A stretch of 64,000 bases of DNA from Boswellia sacra (taxonomy: Eukaryota; Streptophyta; Magnoliopsida; Sapindales; Burseraceae), in contig SNVD02006965.1 of assembly GCA_013180625.2 (NCBI GenBank), forward strand, positions 210,999-274,998. The letters run 5' to 3'. Every line of letters begins with the position of its first letter. Within the stretch, counting starts at the first letter, position 1. A model generated the notes under the pieces. It did no database searches. It was given only the letters and a program-made list of their open reading frames with translations, and was not told where the DNA came from. This document shows positions 47,528-59,600 of this stretch, one piece after another. Position numbers and translations under genes: made by a program.

Positions 47528-48527
47528 GGGAAAATTCTTGACCCAAACTTAGGGGCCTTGTTGAAATATAATCCATTCCCTAAAATTTGATGTTTTTGAC
47601 TAGAAAATTACTCTGTTGCCCTTCTTTATTAAATAAGGACAACACTACCATTTTTTCTTTCTTTGTTCTTCATTCATGTGGAGCTATTTTTCTACATACC
47701 ACTATCTTTTGTTGTTTCAGCTTAGAAAAAATGAATTGAGATACATTGAAATGATTTGAGTAGTTTTGAATATATATATTTATATCATTTTTAAGTGAAA
47801 TCTGGATTTTTTATTAAGAAAGATGATGACTCGACAAAGTTCTTCGTTAGTGTCGAGCAATCTATCAGTCATAATCTGATAGCAGACAAAGTTACAAGAG
47901 TTGTCGATTTTTTGTCGGATTAGTGAGATCGATGAAACTCAATGAAAGGTCATTGAGTCAGATTCCATGTAACTGACACTCAATGATCCTTCAGTTCTTG
48001 CCGTCGAGTGTCGAATTTTACTGAATGTGACAACTCTTCAATTCCATTTGTCAAGTGTCAAGTTCAAACCCGGACGAGTCGTAATTGACATTCATCGTTT
48101 TCAACCTTCCTTTGTCGAACCAAAAATTGCCATTTCAGAAGCACATCTTCAAAATCATTCATTCGATACTATAAGACACATCCCACCCACCAAAAAAAGA
48201 AAAAAGAAAAATGTAAACATTATGATTTAATCCTTCAATTAATCATACAAAACGTAGATTTCAACAATGTCAATCACACAAAATCCATACAATCGGTTGC
48301 TTTGATGATTCAAACAACTATCACTTGCTTTTCGTCATTCACATGATATGAGTGAAAACAATTGGTTATAAGACTTATGTGAGAGTTATGGAGGGATGAT
48401 GGTTAGGATGGAGGGAATGAAGAAGAAAGGAAATAATTAAGTGAGGTATTGGAGTAATTCTTTAGCTAAAAGAGTCATTGCATCAAAATTTTTGGGTTAT
48501 ATTTCAAGGCAAAATTTGAATTTTCCC
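47528..48527. mobile_element. Non-autonomous MULE-like element, 1.0 kb
   Basis: Inverted ends GGGAAAATTC are on both sides, followed by matching blocks (CCTTG-TTGAAATATAA-CC and AAAATTTGATG versus the complement of CATCAAAATTTTTGGGTTAT). Copy A at about 19772-19785 has no insertion here (GGAGTTGATGAAATTCAATC), giving an empty site. The flanking 9-mers (TTACTTTTT and TTGCTTCAA) are only partly alike. The ends begin with the same nine bases as the MULE at 29719. The interior carries GTCGAG-type motifs (47825-48060). Confidence 0.75.
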
Positions 48528-49337
48528 TTGCTTCAATTTAATCACTGCCACCGTCATCATCTGCCATCTCTTCTCTTTAATATATTTTTTTTCTTAAGTT
48601 ATTATTCCTTTTTTTCTTCTAGGTGCTTTAGTACATCTTTTACGGGATGAAATAGACACCCCTATTTATAGTCGAAGTAAACTCAACTCTGCTGTTCGGA
48701 TGGTAACATATACACCCCCGAACCTTAATAGTCGCTAGGAAAAATTAAATTGTACGAGGGCATTGTAGACATATTACCTAATAGCTAATTAAATGAAAGA
48801 CAAGACATTTAAATAATATAATAATCAAAATAAAATAAAAGAAACCAAAAATAAAAATAAAGAAAACAATGAAAATAGAAAAGGAAGTCGTTAAGACTTC
48901 AACGACGGAACTGAAATCAATCCAGCCATCTGTCTTCCTTTCCTTTTTTGATGGCAGGGTAGTAATTAAGGGCCATAGAGCCACCAAGGCTTGGGCAACT
49001 TGATGGACCTTCATTTCTTGCCGAGCCGCTTCCACCTGTCTTTAACCTGTAGACATTCACCATTTTCTTACCAAATTCCACCCAAAATACCAATTTTTCA
49101 ACACAAAACCATTTCCCAACACTTAAATCATATCTTCTCAGAGTACTCTTCATCAAATCTTCTTCTCAGACTTGGATTAAACCCGAAATAAATTAAGTCT
49201 TTTTGTTTTGGTAGCTTTAATTCCCTCTTCCTTGTATCTTCTTTGATCTATCTCTTTCGCCAGTTTTTGGTTTGATTTGGTTTGGATGAGGATTGACAAT
49301 GGCGGCAAACAAGTGCTGCTATGTTAGGTGTGTTTAA
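48528..49337. other. Region B remainder and intergenic sequence
   Basis: 48528-48640 matches copy A (19780-19895). From about 48650 the sequence has no counterpart in copy A until 58465. A minus-strand coding-like stretch (49035-48890, starting MEAARQEMKVHQVAQ) has no recognised homology. Nothing else is supported. Confidence 0.4.
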
Positions 49338-51674
49338 ATAACTTTAGCTTTGTAGATAGGGCAGAGGAAGAAGATGAAGGAGCTTAGTGTTGCTTTTTGT
49401 GATTTGGGTTCAGCCAATGTTTATTTATTTTTTAGAGGCGGCCATGGTGTTGAGATGTGGGAGGTTTGGTCGTGTATATTAATGGTTGGGGGCGATGTTG
49501 GGTGGAGATATGGCCAGTCTGGTGAGCCTTTAAGGGTTTTTAAAGAAGTTATTGAAGGAAAATTGGTGAGATAATTGGGTGATTTATCAATTCATGGAAT
49601 TGGTTAGATGAGACACACACATGTGAGGATTGGTTTCTAGCAGCGGCGGCCATGACTATTGGGTCTTCAATTACAAGGGATTGTGTTTTTTTGTTTTGTT
49701 TTAAAAAAAAAAGTCCTGCATAACAGCATTTTTTTATGTGCATTATTTTAATTTTTTGATCAGACAACGGTAAAATTACTATTGCATAATGAGTGATGCC
49801 ACACTCAGAAAGATGGGATCCAAAATTCGTATCATAAGTAACATGACAATTACTTGGTAATATCTTTTCATCGACCACGTCACTTGCTTTAATTATTTTT
49901 TAATTTAATAATGATGATGAGAAGACAAATCCTTAATTCAAAGAGGATAGAGTCTCTCAGCCTCCACTTCAATGCAGTGCAATCAACTAGAGAGTGTCAC
50001 ATAAACATCATATCTATATGCGTACTGATCATGGGCTCTTTGGTTGGTTACGCTAGATTGCAGTGGAGGCAAGACAGACTCTCTCTTCAAAGAGAAGATA
50101 ATAGATAACTTTATCTTTGTAGAGAGGGCAGAGGAAGAAGACGAGGGAGCTCAGTGTTGCTTTTTGTGATTTGGGTTCCACTAATGTTTATTTATTTTTT
50201 AGAGGCGGCTACGTTGTTGAGAAATGGGAGGTTGGGTTATGTATATTAGTGGTTGGGGATAGTGTTGGGTGGAGATATAGCTAGTTTGGCGGGCCTTTAA
50301 GGGTTTTCTAAGACGTCATTGAAGGAAAATTTGTAAGATGATTAGGTGATTTTTCTATTCGTGGAATTAATTAGATAAGAAACACACATGTGACGATTGG
50401 TTACTAAGAGTGATGGCCATGACTATTGGGTCTTCGATTATAACTTATTGTATTTTTTAGTTTTCTTTAAAAAAAATTATCCAACATGACAACATTTTCT
50501 CATATGTATTATTCTAATTTTTTGATCAAACAAGGGTAAAATTACCTTTGCATAATGAGTAATGCCACACTTAAAAAGTTAGGATACAAAATTTCGATCC
50601 CAACTGATGTGGCAATTACTTAGCAATATCTGTTCATCAACCACGTCACCTACTTTAATTATTTTTTAATTCAATAATGATGATGCGAAGAAAATCCTTA
50701 ATTCAAAGAGGAGAGAGTTTGTCCAGCCTCCACTGCAATGCAGTGCAATCAACTAGAGAGTGCCACATAAGCATCACATCAACGCGCGTACTAATCATGC
50801 GCTCTTTGGTTGGCTACGCTACATTGCAGTGGAGGCAAGACAAACTCTCTCTTCAAGGAGAAGATAATAGATAATTTTAGCTTTGTCGATAGGGCAGAGG
50901 AAGAAGATGAGGGAGCTTAGTGTTGCTATTTGTGATTTGCGTTCTTTTAATGTTTATTTATTTTTTAGAGGCGGATGTGGCGTTGAGATATGGGAGGTTG
51001 GGTGATGTATATTAGTGGTTGGGTGTAGCGTTGGGTGGAGATATGACCAGTCTAGTGGGCCTTTAAGGGTTTTTTAAGACGTTATTGAAGGAAAATTGGT
51101 AAGATGATTAGGTGATTTATTTATTTGTGGAATTGGTTAGATGAGACACATACATGTGACGATTAGTTACTAACAATGACGACCATGACTATTGGGTCTT
51201 TGATTATAAGTGATTATATTTTTTAGTTTTCTTTAAAAAATTATCCAACATGACAACGTTTTCTCATGTGCATTATTCTAATTTTTTTTATCAGACAAGG
51301 GTAAGACTACCTTTGCATAATGAGTAATGCCACACTTAGAAAGTTGGGATACAAAGTTCGTATTCCAACTGATGTGGCAATTAGTTGGCAATATCTTTTC
51401 ATCAACCACATCACCTACTTTAATTATTTTTTAATTCAATAATGATGATGCGAAGAAAATCCTTAATTCAAAGAGGAGAGAGTATGTCCAGCCTCCACTG
51501 CAATACAGTGCAATCAACTAGAGAGTGTCATACAAGCATCACATTAACGCATGTATTGATCATGCGCTCTTTGGTTGGCTACGCTACATTGGAATGGAGG
51601 CAAGACAGAAGGAGAAGATATTAGATAACTTTAGCATTGTCAAGAGGGCAGAGGAAGAAGATCAGGAAGCTTAG

Positions 51675-52190
51675 TGTAACGAGCTTAGAGATTGCGCAGC
51701 ACGCTCGTGCGGCACTTAGACAACTTGAACCTAAAAGTTGCTAAGTAAGCCTGGTTGTTTGCCTTCTCGCTCAAGGAGAAGATAGGATCGTTGAGTTAAA
51801 GAGCTTGTAGGCAAAGTAGAGAAGTGATGGAAGGTTAGAGGCAAGTGTTGCTAAATAAGAAAACTTTGTATTGCACAAGAACTCTTTATAATGCTTGCTT
51901 ACAACTTTGCTTAGATTTTCTTGGATGTTTTATAAATGAGCTTTGGAGGGGTATTTATAGTAAACCACCTCTCAAATGGATGGCTATGATTTAATGCATC
52001 CAAGGGTCCTAATTCACTATCTAGAATAATCTACCAAAATATCTAGATATTTACAATAGAGGTTTCTAGCAACTTGGCTTGCCAAAGAATTCTAGAAAAT
52101 GGGCTTGGACTTGCAAGCTTTCTAAAAACTAGGCCAAGCCTTGTGCACATTTGGGCCATCTCTAGCAAGCAAATTGGGTGGGCCGTAACA
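51675..52190 (-). repeat. Gypsy 3' LTR (516 bp)
   Basis: On the minus strand it begins TGTTACGGCCCACCC (52190) and ends CTCGTTACA (51675). It contains a TATAAATA motif on the minus strand near 51956. Confidence 0.93.
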
Positions 52191-52200
52191 TCCTCCCCCA

Positions 52201-55200
52201 TTAATTCTGCGACGTCCTCGGCGCGCTTTCATCCTTGTAGGGTTAGATGTGCTCACCAAATTACCACAAAGCGTCTTCACGTTCCCAGCTAGCCTCACTA
52301 TCAGGAAGGTTTTTTCACTTAACCAAGTATTCCGTGTATGTTGGAACACCCCTCCTTCGTATCACTCGTTCCGTAAGGATGCATTCTACGTCCTTATCAA
52401 ATGTGGTGACGTTAGCTGTGGGTGCTCTCTTAGACTCGCTTCTACTTGGATCTTCCTTGGGCTTGAGGAAACTTACATGAAAGACCAAATGGATCTTGAG
52501 ATTAGGGGGTAGTCGAACTTGATAAGAGACTTCGCCCATTCGCTTGACAATTGGGAAGGGACCTTCGTATTTTCGCACTAACCCCTTCTACACTTTGCGA
52601 AGTGATTTGAATTGTCAAGGTAGTAGCTTGATAAGCACTAAGTCCCCCTCTTGAAACGCGAGGTGTTGTCTCTTTGTGCTTGCCCATTTCTTCATTCGCT
52701 TAGCGGCCTTGTCCAAGCATGCTCTCGTAATGTCGGCTTGTTCATGTCATTCCTTCGCGAGCTTGTAGGCCGCTGGACTCTTCCCTCTATAGGTTGAGGC
52801 TATGGCATGTGGAGTCATAGGTTATTGTCCCGTCATAATCTCAAACAGACTCTTACCTATTGCCTCACTCCTTTGAAGGTTGTATGAGAATTGGGTAACG
52901 TCTAGCAACTTTGCCCAATCATGTTGGTGAGCGCTCACGTAATGCCTCGAATGTAGCTCAAGTAAGGCATTGATGCGTTTGGTTTGCCCATCGATTTGGG
53001 GGTGGAAGCTTGTTGAGAAGTTCAAGTCGGTCCCCAATAACTTGAAGAGCTCTCTCCAAAAACGACCGGTAAAGCGAGGATCACGATCACTTGCAATGTT
53101 TTGTGGAACTCCCCATAGTTTCACTATGTGCTTGAGGAATGCTCGAGCGGCTTCATCCGCGGTGCAATCCGCAGAGACGGGAATGAAGGTGGCATACTTG
53201 CTAAATCGATCAACCACCACCATTATACTTCCATACCCTTCAGATTTTGGCAAGGCTACGATGAAATCCATTGAGACGCTTTGCCATGTCCTTTCTGCGA
53301 TGGGTAGGGGCTCTAGCAACCCTGTTGGTTGTTGGTGTTCAACCTTGTCTTATTGGCACATAAGACAAGTCCTTACATAGCCTTCCACGTCTTCCCGCAT
53401 TTGAGGCCAATAATAGAAATCTTGCACGAGTACAAGGGTTCGTGCCAAACCTGGGTGACCCCACTTGGAATCATGGCACTCCTTGATGATTTCCTTTCGC
53501 AAGTTTTCATATCTTGGTATGAAGAGGCGGTTGCCGGTTGTGATGAGTAAGCCTTCGTCAAACCAAAAGCATCGTGTCTTCCCCTCACTTGCCAACTTCA
53601 AGAGATTCTTGGCTACGGGGTCGTGCTCTAGGCTTTGTTTAATACGGTCGATGAGCACACTTTGTGGGCAACTTATGCTTAAAGTGGCGAGTTCTGCTTT
53701 GCGACTTAGGGCATCGGCCACAACGTTTTCCTTACCCGCTTTGTATTCGAGCCTGTAGTCGAACTCGGCCAAGAAATCTTGCCATCAGGCTTGCTTAGGG
53801 CTTAGTTTCTTTTGTGTTTGGAAGTAGCTCATTGCCACGTTGTCGGTTTTGATGACAATGTGTAAACCAAGTAAGTAATGTTGTCAAACCCGTAGGCAAT
53901 GAATGATGGCGGTCATCTCCTTCTCTTGGATCGTATATCGTCTTTCCGTGTCATTAAGCTTGCGGCTCTCGTACGCAATAGGGTGCCCTTCTTGCATAAG
54001 AACTCCCCCTATGGCAAAATTTAAAGCGTCTGTGTGCATTTCAAAGGGCCTTGTGTGGTCGGATAGCACCAACACTGGTTCCTCACATATTGCCTTCTTC
54101 AACTCCTCGAAGGCATGTTGGCATTCTTCGGACCAATGCCATGTGTGGTTCTTCTTGAGAAGATCCGTGAGTAGGGCGGCTTTAGCTAAGTAGTCCTTAA
54201 TAAACCATCGATAATAATTTACCAACCCAAGAAAAGATCGTAACTCTGGTACCTTGGTAGGAGGCTCCCATTCTTGAATGGCTTTTACCTGGGCTTGATC
54301 CATCATGAGCTTCCCATCCCTTATCTGGTGGCCGAGGAACTCTACTTGTTGAGCAAATGAACATTTCTCCTTTTTGACGTAGAGTTCGTTGTCGCGAAGC
54401 ATTTGGAAGACTTGCTTGAGGTGTTGCACGTGCTCTTCGAGAGTTGTGCTATATACCACGATGTCGTCCAAGTATACCACCACAAACCGATCGAGATAGG
54501 GGTGGAATAGCTTATTCATGAGAGTACAAAATGTGGCGAGTGCGTTAGTGAGGCCAAATGGCATGACTAAGAATTCGTAAGCACCAAACCTCGTCACGCA
54601 CGCAGTCTTCGGTTCATCACCCTTGGTAATGCACACTTGATAGTACCTCGATATCAAATCAAGCTTTATGAAGTAACGAGCCTTCCCAAGTTGGTCGAAC
54701 AACTCTGTAATTAGTGGAATCGGGTACTTATTCTTGATGGTGATCTTATTAAGTGCCCGATAGTTGATACAAATGCGGAGGGATCCATCCTTCTTCTTTT
54801 TGAAGAGGACGGGTGCACCGTATGGAGCTTTTGAGGGTTAGATGTATCCCATATCGAGTAAGTCTTGGAGTTGCTTTTTTAACTCTGCAAGTTCGGGTGG
54901 CACCATGCGGTAAGGCGCCATGGCTGGAGGCTTGGCACCAAGCTCTAACTCAATTTGGTGGTCCACTTCTCGTCGTAGAGGCAACTTCTTTGGGAGCTCT
55001 TAGGGCATGATGTCCTCGTATTCTTTGAGGATGTCCTGGACTTGTCTTGGCATTAGGTACTTGGAGACGGCGATGTCCTCCCCATCGTTTAGCTCTCAGA
55101 CGGTGGCAAGGAAACTTGGGTCCTTCTTCATCCCTCGCTTGAATTGTAGCACGGATAACATTTTGCTCTCGACTTTCGCTACACGTTTCGCCATGACCAT

Positions 55201-56816
55201 GCATGATTGACTCCCATCAAGGATGCTAAGGGAGTTAGAGGCCGGTATGGGGAAAGCATGGACTTGGTCGAAGAATTTCATGCCTAACACTACTTGGAAG
55301 TCATCCATCGGAATGATGGAGAAATCAAGTTTTTCACTCCACGTACCCAATTGCACCGATGTTGCCTTAGACACACCCACTATGCCTTTAGCGGTTGAGT
55401 TTACCGCTTTGATGGTAACTCCTCCATTGGTATATTTGAGGCCTAACCGTTTGGCCTTTTCCATGAAAATGAAGTTGTGCTTGGCTCCCGTATCAAGCAT
55501 CGCACGCACATCCTTGCCATTGATTGTGGCGCTCACGTACATTAGACCCTCTTTGACATGTGTAGGTCTTTTGAGTGTGCCAATTGTGGGGAGAGAACCC
55601 ATCCCCGCTTGTGGGTCCTCATTTTGTACGCCCTCATGTTGAGCGGCTAGGGCGTTGAGGGTCTTCCTCTTTGGGCAATCATGCACCCAATGATGGCCAT
55701 CGCAAATAAACCAAGGACTTTTTGGCTTAGGGGCGTCGGATTTACCTTTATTAGGCTTGTCATGCTTGTCCCCTCCAAAGGATTTTCATATACCACCTTC
55801 CTTTTGAGCATGATCCTTCTTGGTGCTCCGCTCTCCACCACCTTTTTCATGGTTGGACTTCTTATCCTTGGATTGGGATGTATAGTCTATGAGGGATTCA
55901 GCTACGGCTATAGCATCATCAAGATTTTGCACACTGCACTTTTTAAGCTCAACCCTCGCCCAATCCTTAAGCCCGTCGAGGAAGTGAAGAGGGAGTCATT
56001 GTTAGACATGTCCTTGATCTCTAGGATGATGGTGGTGAATTCCTTGATGTAGTCCTGAATGGTGCTGCTTTGCTTCAATCAATGGAGGCAGCCCCTTGCC
56101 TCCTTCTCGGCATTGCTAGGAGAGAAATGCTTTCAGAACTCTCTCTTGAAGTCCTCCCATATGCAGAGGGAGCAGATGCCTTTGCCCGCGTCGTCATGCT
56201 TTCAACGCCACCACAATTGGGCTGCATCTCGTAGGAATGTGGGCGCAATGCCAATTCTCAAAGCATCATCATGGACACCTTTGGCTTCGAAGTATTGCTC
56301 AAGGCCGAATAGAAAGTTTTCGACTTCCGTAGCGTTGCGAGTGCCATGGTATGTGGCGGAAGTAAGCACTTGCATGGTGCTTAGCCCACTAGCACTTGTG
56401 TAAGATGGGCTAGCACGGTCACATCGATGCTTCTCCCATTTCGTGCGAGTTTCCTCCACTTCCACACGGATTGCCCGCAACTCATGCTCCACAAAGGTCT
56501 GTAAGCCCATGAGCTCTCGTGTAAGGTTGTGTAGCTCATTTTCATAAGCTTTGCTAAACTCGAGTATGTTGGACTTTATGGCTTGAGTGATCTCTCCATA
56601 ATCTGTCTCTAGGCCTTCAAGACGGTCGGAGAAGCCCTCAATAGCATTGTCCATCCCCGAGATAGCTTGCTCTATACTAGCAACACGAGGCTCCAAGGCT
56701 TTCGCGAGTGGAGCTTTGGACTTGACACGCTTTCCTTGTGGGCGTGGTTGTGGTTGAGGTTGCTCCTCTCGTCCACGAACTTGCTCCTTCATGGTCACTT
56801 CAATGTCGGATGCCAT
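52201..56816 (-). pseudogene. Gypsy gag-pol polyprotein with chromodomain (broken)
   Basis: From ATG 56816. Gag: coiled-coil-like N-terminus, then ATEVENFLFGLEQYFEAKG and LRDAAQLWWR (56202). Zinc finger FICDGHHWVHDCP (about 55680). Aspartic protease AMLDTGAKHNFIF (about 55510). Reverse transcriptase with FIKLDLISRYYQV, LVMPFGLTNA and catalytic YLDD at 54463-54474. RNase H (MHTDALNFAIGGVL, KLNDTERRYTIQEKEM). Integrase with the GHPGLARTL and CLMCQ zinc region, MDFIVALP and IASDRDPRF. Chromodomain (VECILTERVIRRRGVPTYTE to WEREDALW, about 52400-52260). Stop 52201. One base is missing near 55985-55992 (frame change), and about a dozen stops occur, many at likely Trp codons. Confidence 0.93.
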
Positions 56817-56828
56817 GTTGCTCTTGTG

Positions 56829-56850
56829 CTCGAACCGCGCTCTGATACCA
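56829..56850 (-). other. Gypsy primer-binding site
   Basis: TGGTATCAGAGCGCGGTTCG on the minus strand, two bases downstream of the 5' LTR, matches the initiator tRNA-Met type used by many plant LTR elements. Confidence 0.85.
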
Positions 56851-56852
56851 AC

Positions 56853-57368
56853 TGTCACGAGCTTAGAGATTGCGCAGCATGCTCATGCGGCACTTAAACA
56901 ACTTGAATCTGAAAATTGCTAAGTAAGCCTAGTTGTTCGCCTTTTCGCTCAAGGAGAAGATATGACCATTGAGCTAAAGAGCTTGTAGGTAAAGTAGAGA
57001 AGTGATGGAAGGTTAGTGGCAAGTGTTGCTAAATGAGAAAGCTTTGTATTGCACAAGAACTCTTTACAATGCTTGCTTACAACTTTGCTTGGATTTGCTT
57101 GAATGTTTTACAAATGAGCCTTGGAGGGGTATTTATAGTAAACCACCTCTCAAATGGATGGCTAGGATTTAATGCATCCAAGGGTCCTAATTCACTATCT
57201 AGAAACATCTACCAAAATATCTAGATATTTACAAGAGAGGTTTCTAGCAACTTAGCTTGCTAGAGAATTCTAGAAAATGGGTTTACGCTTACAAGCTTTC
57301 TAGAAACTAGGCCAAACCTTGTGCACATTTGGGTCATCTCTAGCAAGCAAATTAGGCGGGCCGTAACA
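56853..57368 (-). repeat. Gypsy 5' LTR (516 bp)
   Basis: On the minus strand it begins TGTTACGGCCCGCC (57368) and ends CTCGTGACA (56853). CTATAAAT at 57131-57138 (minus strand) is the likely TATA box driving the element transcript. Confidence 0.93.
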
Positions 57369-58275
57369 TCAATATTGCTTTTTGTAATTTGGGCTCTGCT
57401 AATATTTATTTATTTTTTAGAGGCGGTTGTGGTGTTGAGATATGGGAGGTTCGGTTATGTATATTAGTGGTTGGGGGTAGTGTTAGGTGGAGATATGGCC
57501 AGTTTGGCGGGCCTTTAAGGGTTTTTTAAGACGTTATCGAAGGAAAATTTGTAAGATGATTAGGTGATTTTTCTATTCGTGGAACTAATTAGATGAGACA
57601 CACACATGTGACAATTAGTTACTAACAATGACGACTATGACTATTGGGTCTTCGATTACAAGTGATTGTAATTTTTAGTTTTCTTTAAAAAAATTATCCA
57701 ACATGACAGCGTTTTCTCATGTGCATTATTCTAATTTTTTTATCAGACAAGGGTAAGACTCCTTTGCATAATGAGTAATGCCACACTTAGAAAGTTGAGA
57801 TATAAAGTTTGTATCCCAACTGATGTGGCAATTACTTGACAATATTTTATTATCAACCACATCACCTACTTTAATTATTTTTTAATTCAATAATGATGAT
57901 GAGAATAAAATCTTTAGTTCAAAGAGGCAGCGCAATCAATTAGAAAGTGCCACATAAGCATCACATCAACGTGCATATTGATGATGTGCTCTTTGGTTGG
58001 CTACGCTGTATTGTAGCGAAAGCAAGATAGACTCTCTCTTCAAGGAGAAAATAATAGATAGAAAAATTTTATATAAATGATAAACATTGAAAAAAGAATT
58101 AAAATTAATTATTCTCGATGATATAGTAAATAACATGACATTGTTATGTCACTTATCTCATCAATTATGATACAAACTTTATATCGTAACTTTTTAAGTA
58201 TAGCTATATTCATGCATAATATTGTCTAAGATTTTTCAAACAAAGATGTGAAAGTGGGGGCTCGTTGTTACTAAC

Positions 58276-58472
58276 CGAACAGTAGACTCAGACCTAAACA
58301 AAAGGGTGCCTATGTATCCATCCCCATCTTTTATTTAAAATCGGACAGTAGACTCAGACCTAACAAAAGGGTGCCTATGTATCCATCCCCATCTTTTATT
58401 TAAAATCGGACAGTAGACTCAGACCTAAACAAAAGGGTGCCTATGTATCCATCCCCATCTTTTATTTAAAAT
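58276..58472 (+). repeat. Tandem triplicate, 65-66 bp unit
   Basis: Three nearly identical units start at 58276, 58342 and 58407 (CGGACAGTAGACTCAGACCT ... TCTTTTATTTAAAAT), differing by one or two bases. They border the point where homology with copy A resumes. They are adjacent without spacers. Confidence 0.95.
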
Positions 58473-58484
58473 GTTCTTTGTGCT

Positions 58485-59400
58485 GTTCAGGGTGGCGCAT
58501 TAATTCTTTGTATTTCAACTACCATAAATGCTACATACGGCGTGTATGGCAAATTCACGAATCACGAATTCACTCTATCAGTACAAATAAAAAAAATAAA
58601 TTATAAATATTTTAAAGAGTGATATGATAATTTATTTAACCAATATTTTGTATCATAACATGTCCAAATTAATTAGATAAATAAAGTTACGTAACTTTTT
58701 TGTAAATTGTACATTTGCTTTCTATTTAATTAATTATTTATTTACTTGATAAATTAACGATAAATTTGGAACATAAGACACTCTTGAATAGAATGGTCAT
58801 TCTATGATATATTTCATATATGGATATATATTTATAAAAATTTGTATAAAAATTATAAATAAATATATAAAAATTATAAATAAATTATTTTTTTAATATT
58901 TATAACCTTTTGTTTGATTTATAATTTTTATGTAATTTTTTATATATTTCACGTGTCATAGACATTACTGAATGAATGAGGGGGTGCTTATGTATTTGCA
59001 GGGAATTTGTACCCTTCAAGTCCCGAGACCTATAAAAGGCCGCAATAATGAAGATACGGTTCAATATGAGAAGACGTAACAATTAAATGAGACATCAAAG
59101 ACCTATAAAATAACTAACCTTTATAGTTATTTTATTTATTTTTTTTTAGCATTTCGATTATTTCATTAACTAAATATTCAAATGCTATCTTACCCATCTT
59201 TTAAAGCATTTGAGTTGTAATTTTTGTGTTCTAAAACTTTACTGCAATGACTAGAAAATGTTCGTCCTGTAATATACCAGCGGCCTTTGCATCATGATTT
59301 CAAAAGTCGATTTTTGTAATTAAAATTTTTAGTTAAGGAGAAAAGTATAGAAGGCATTAAATAGTTAGGCTTAATTTTGAAATATATAGAGTAAAAAAAA
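58485..59400 (+). repeat. Duplicated segment, copy B continuation (paired with 19905-20840)
   Basis: Shared blocks include TTCTTTGTATTTCAACTAC, ATTTGTA(G/C)CCTTCAAGTCCC and CAATGACTAGAAAAT. Copy B has an extra AT-rich stretch (about 58803-58980). No gene is recognised. Confidence 0.8.
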
Positions 59401-59600
59401 TATTTACTCCTAAATTTTACATATGAGTGTATTGAGACGAGAGGTGTCCAAAGTATTTAGCTCAAAAAACTGACTTAATTGTGGAGGATTAATGTCGGTA
59501 AAAAATTGGCTGTCTACTCACAATTTGCTATTTTGTAGCCATTAAGTCATTGGAGATGCAGATGCCACTATCGTTACTGGAGAAGTTATTTCTTGAAGCT

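Larger units (their letters stand above)
51675..57368 (-). mobile_element. Complete Ty3/gypsy chromovirus-type retrotransposon (5.7 kb)
   Basis: Two 516-bp LTRs (51675-52190 and 56853-57368) flank gag-pol on the minus strand. The primer-binding site TGGTATCAGAGCGCGG lies two bases inside the 5' LTR (56835-56850), and the polypurine tract TGGGGGAGGA (52191-52200) abuts the 3' LTR. The polyprotein ends in a chromodomain, the mark of chromoviruses. The expected 5-bp target duplication is not clear (CTTAG against TCAAT). The insertion splits the fourth tandem repeat unit. The LTRs differ mostly by transitions (by eye about 10%), so it is not young. Confidence 0.93.
49338..58062 (+). repeat. Tandem array, four units of about 760 bp, fourth split by gypsy insertion
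   Basis: Unit starts (ATAACTTTAGCTTTG-like) are at 49338, 50105, 50871 and 51625, giving periods of 767, 766 and 754 bp. The fourth unit is 51625-51674 plus 57369-58062 around the gypsy element. Each unit holds GGGCAGAGGAAGAAGA, TTTTAGAGGCGG, TTTAAGGGTTTT and TTAATTATTTTTTAATTCAA in the same order. Each ends with an inverted pair (CAGCCTCCACTGCAATGCAG and TTGCAGTGGAGGCAAGACA) about 110 bp apart. No unit codes for a recognisable protein. Confidence 0.92.

Noticed and set aside
50677..51624. Similar MMMRRKSLIQRGES ORFs in each tandem unit
   Set aside because: They follow the repeat unit, are short, end at different places and span the inverted-repeat part; not supported as genes.
53903..56403. 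Plus-strand ORFs opposite the gypsy pol and gag
   Set aside because: Shadows of the minus-strand polyprotein.
51670..57373. A 5-bp target duplication for the gypsy element
   Set aside because: CTTAG and TCAAT do not match. The boundaries were set from LTR comparison and the interrupted tandem repeat instead.
58276..58472. Possible CRISPR-like array
   Set aside because: Units are contiguous with no spacers, in a plant genome; a simple tandem triplicate.
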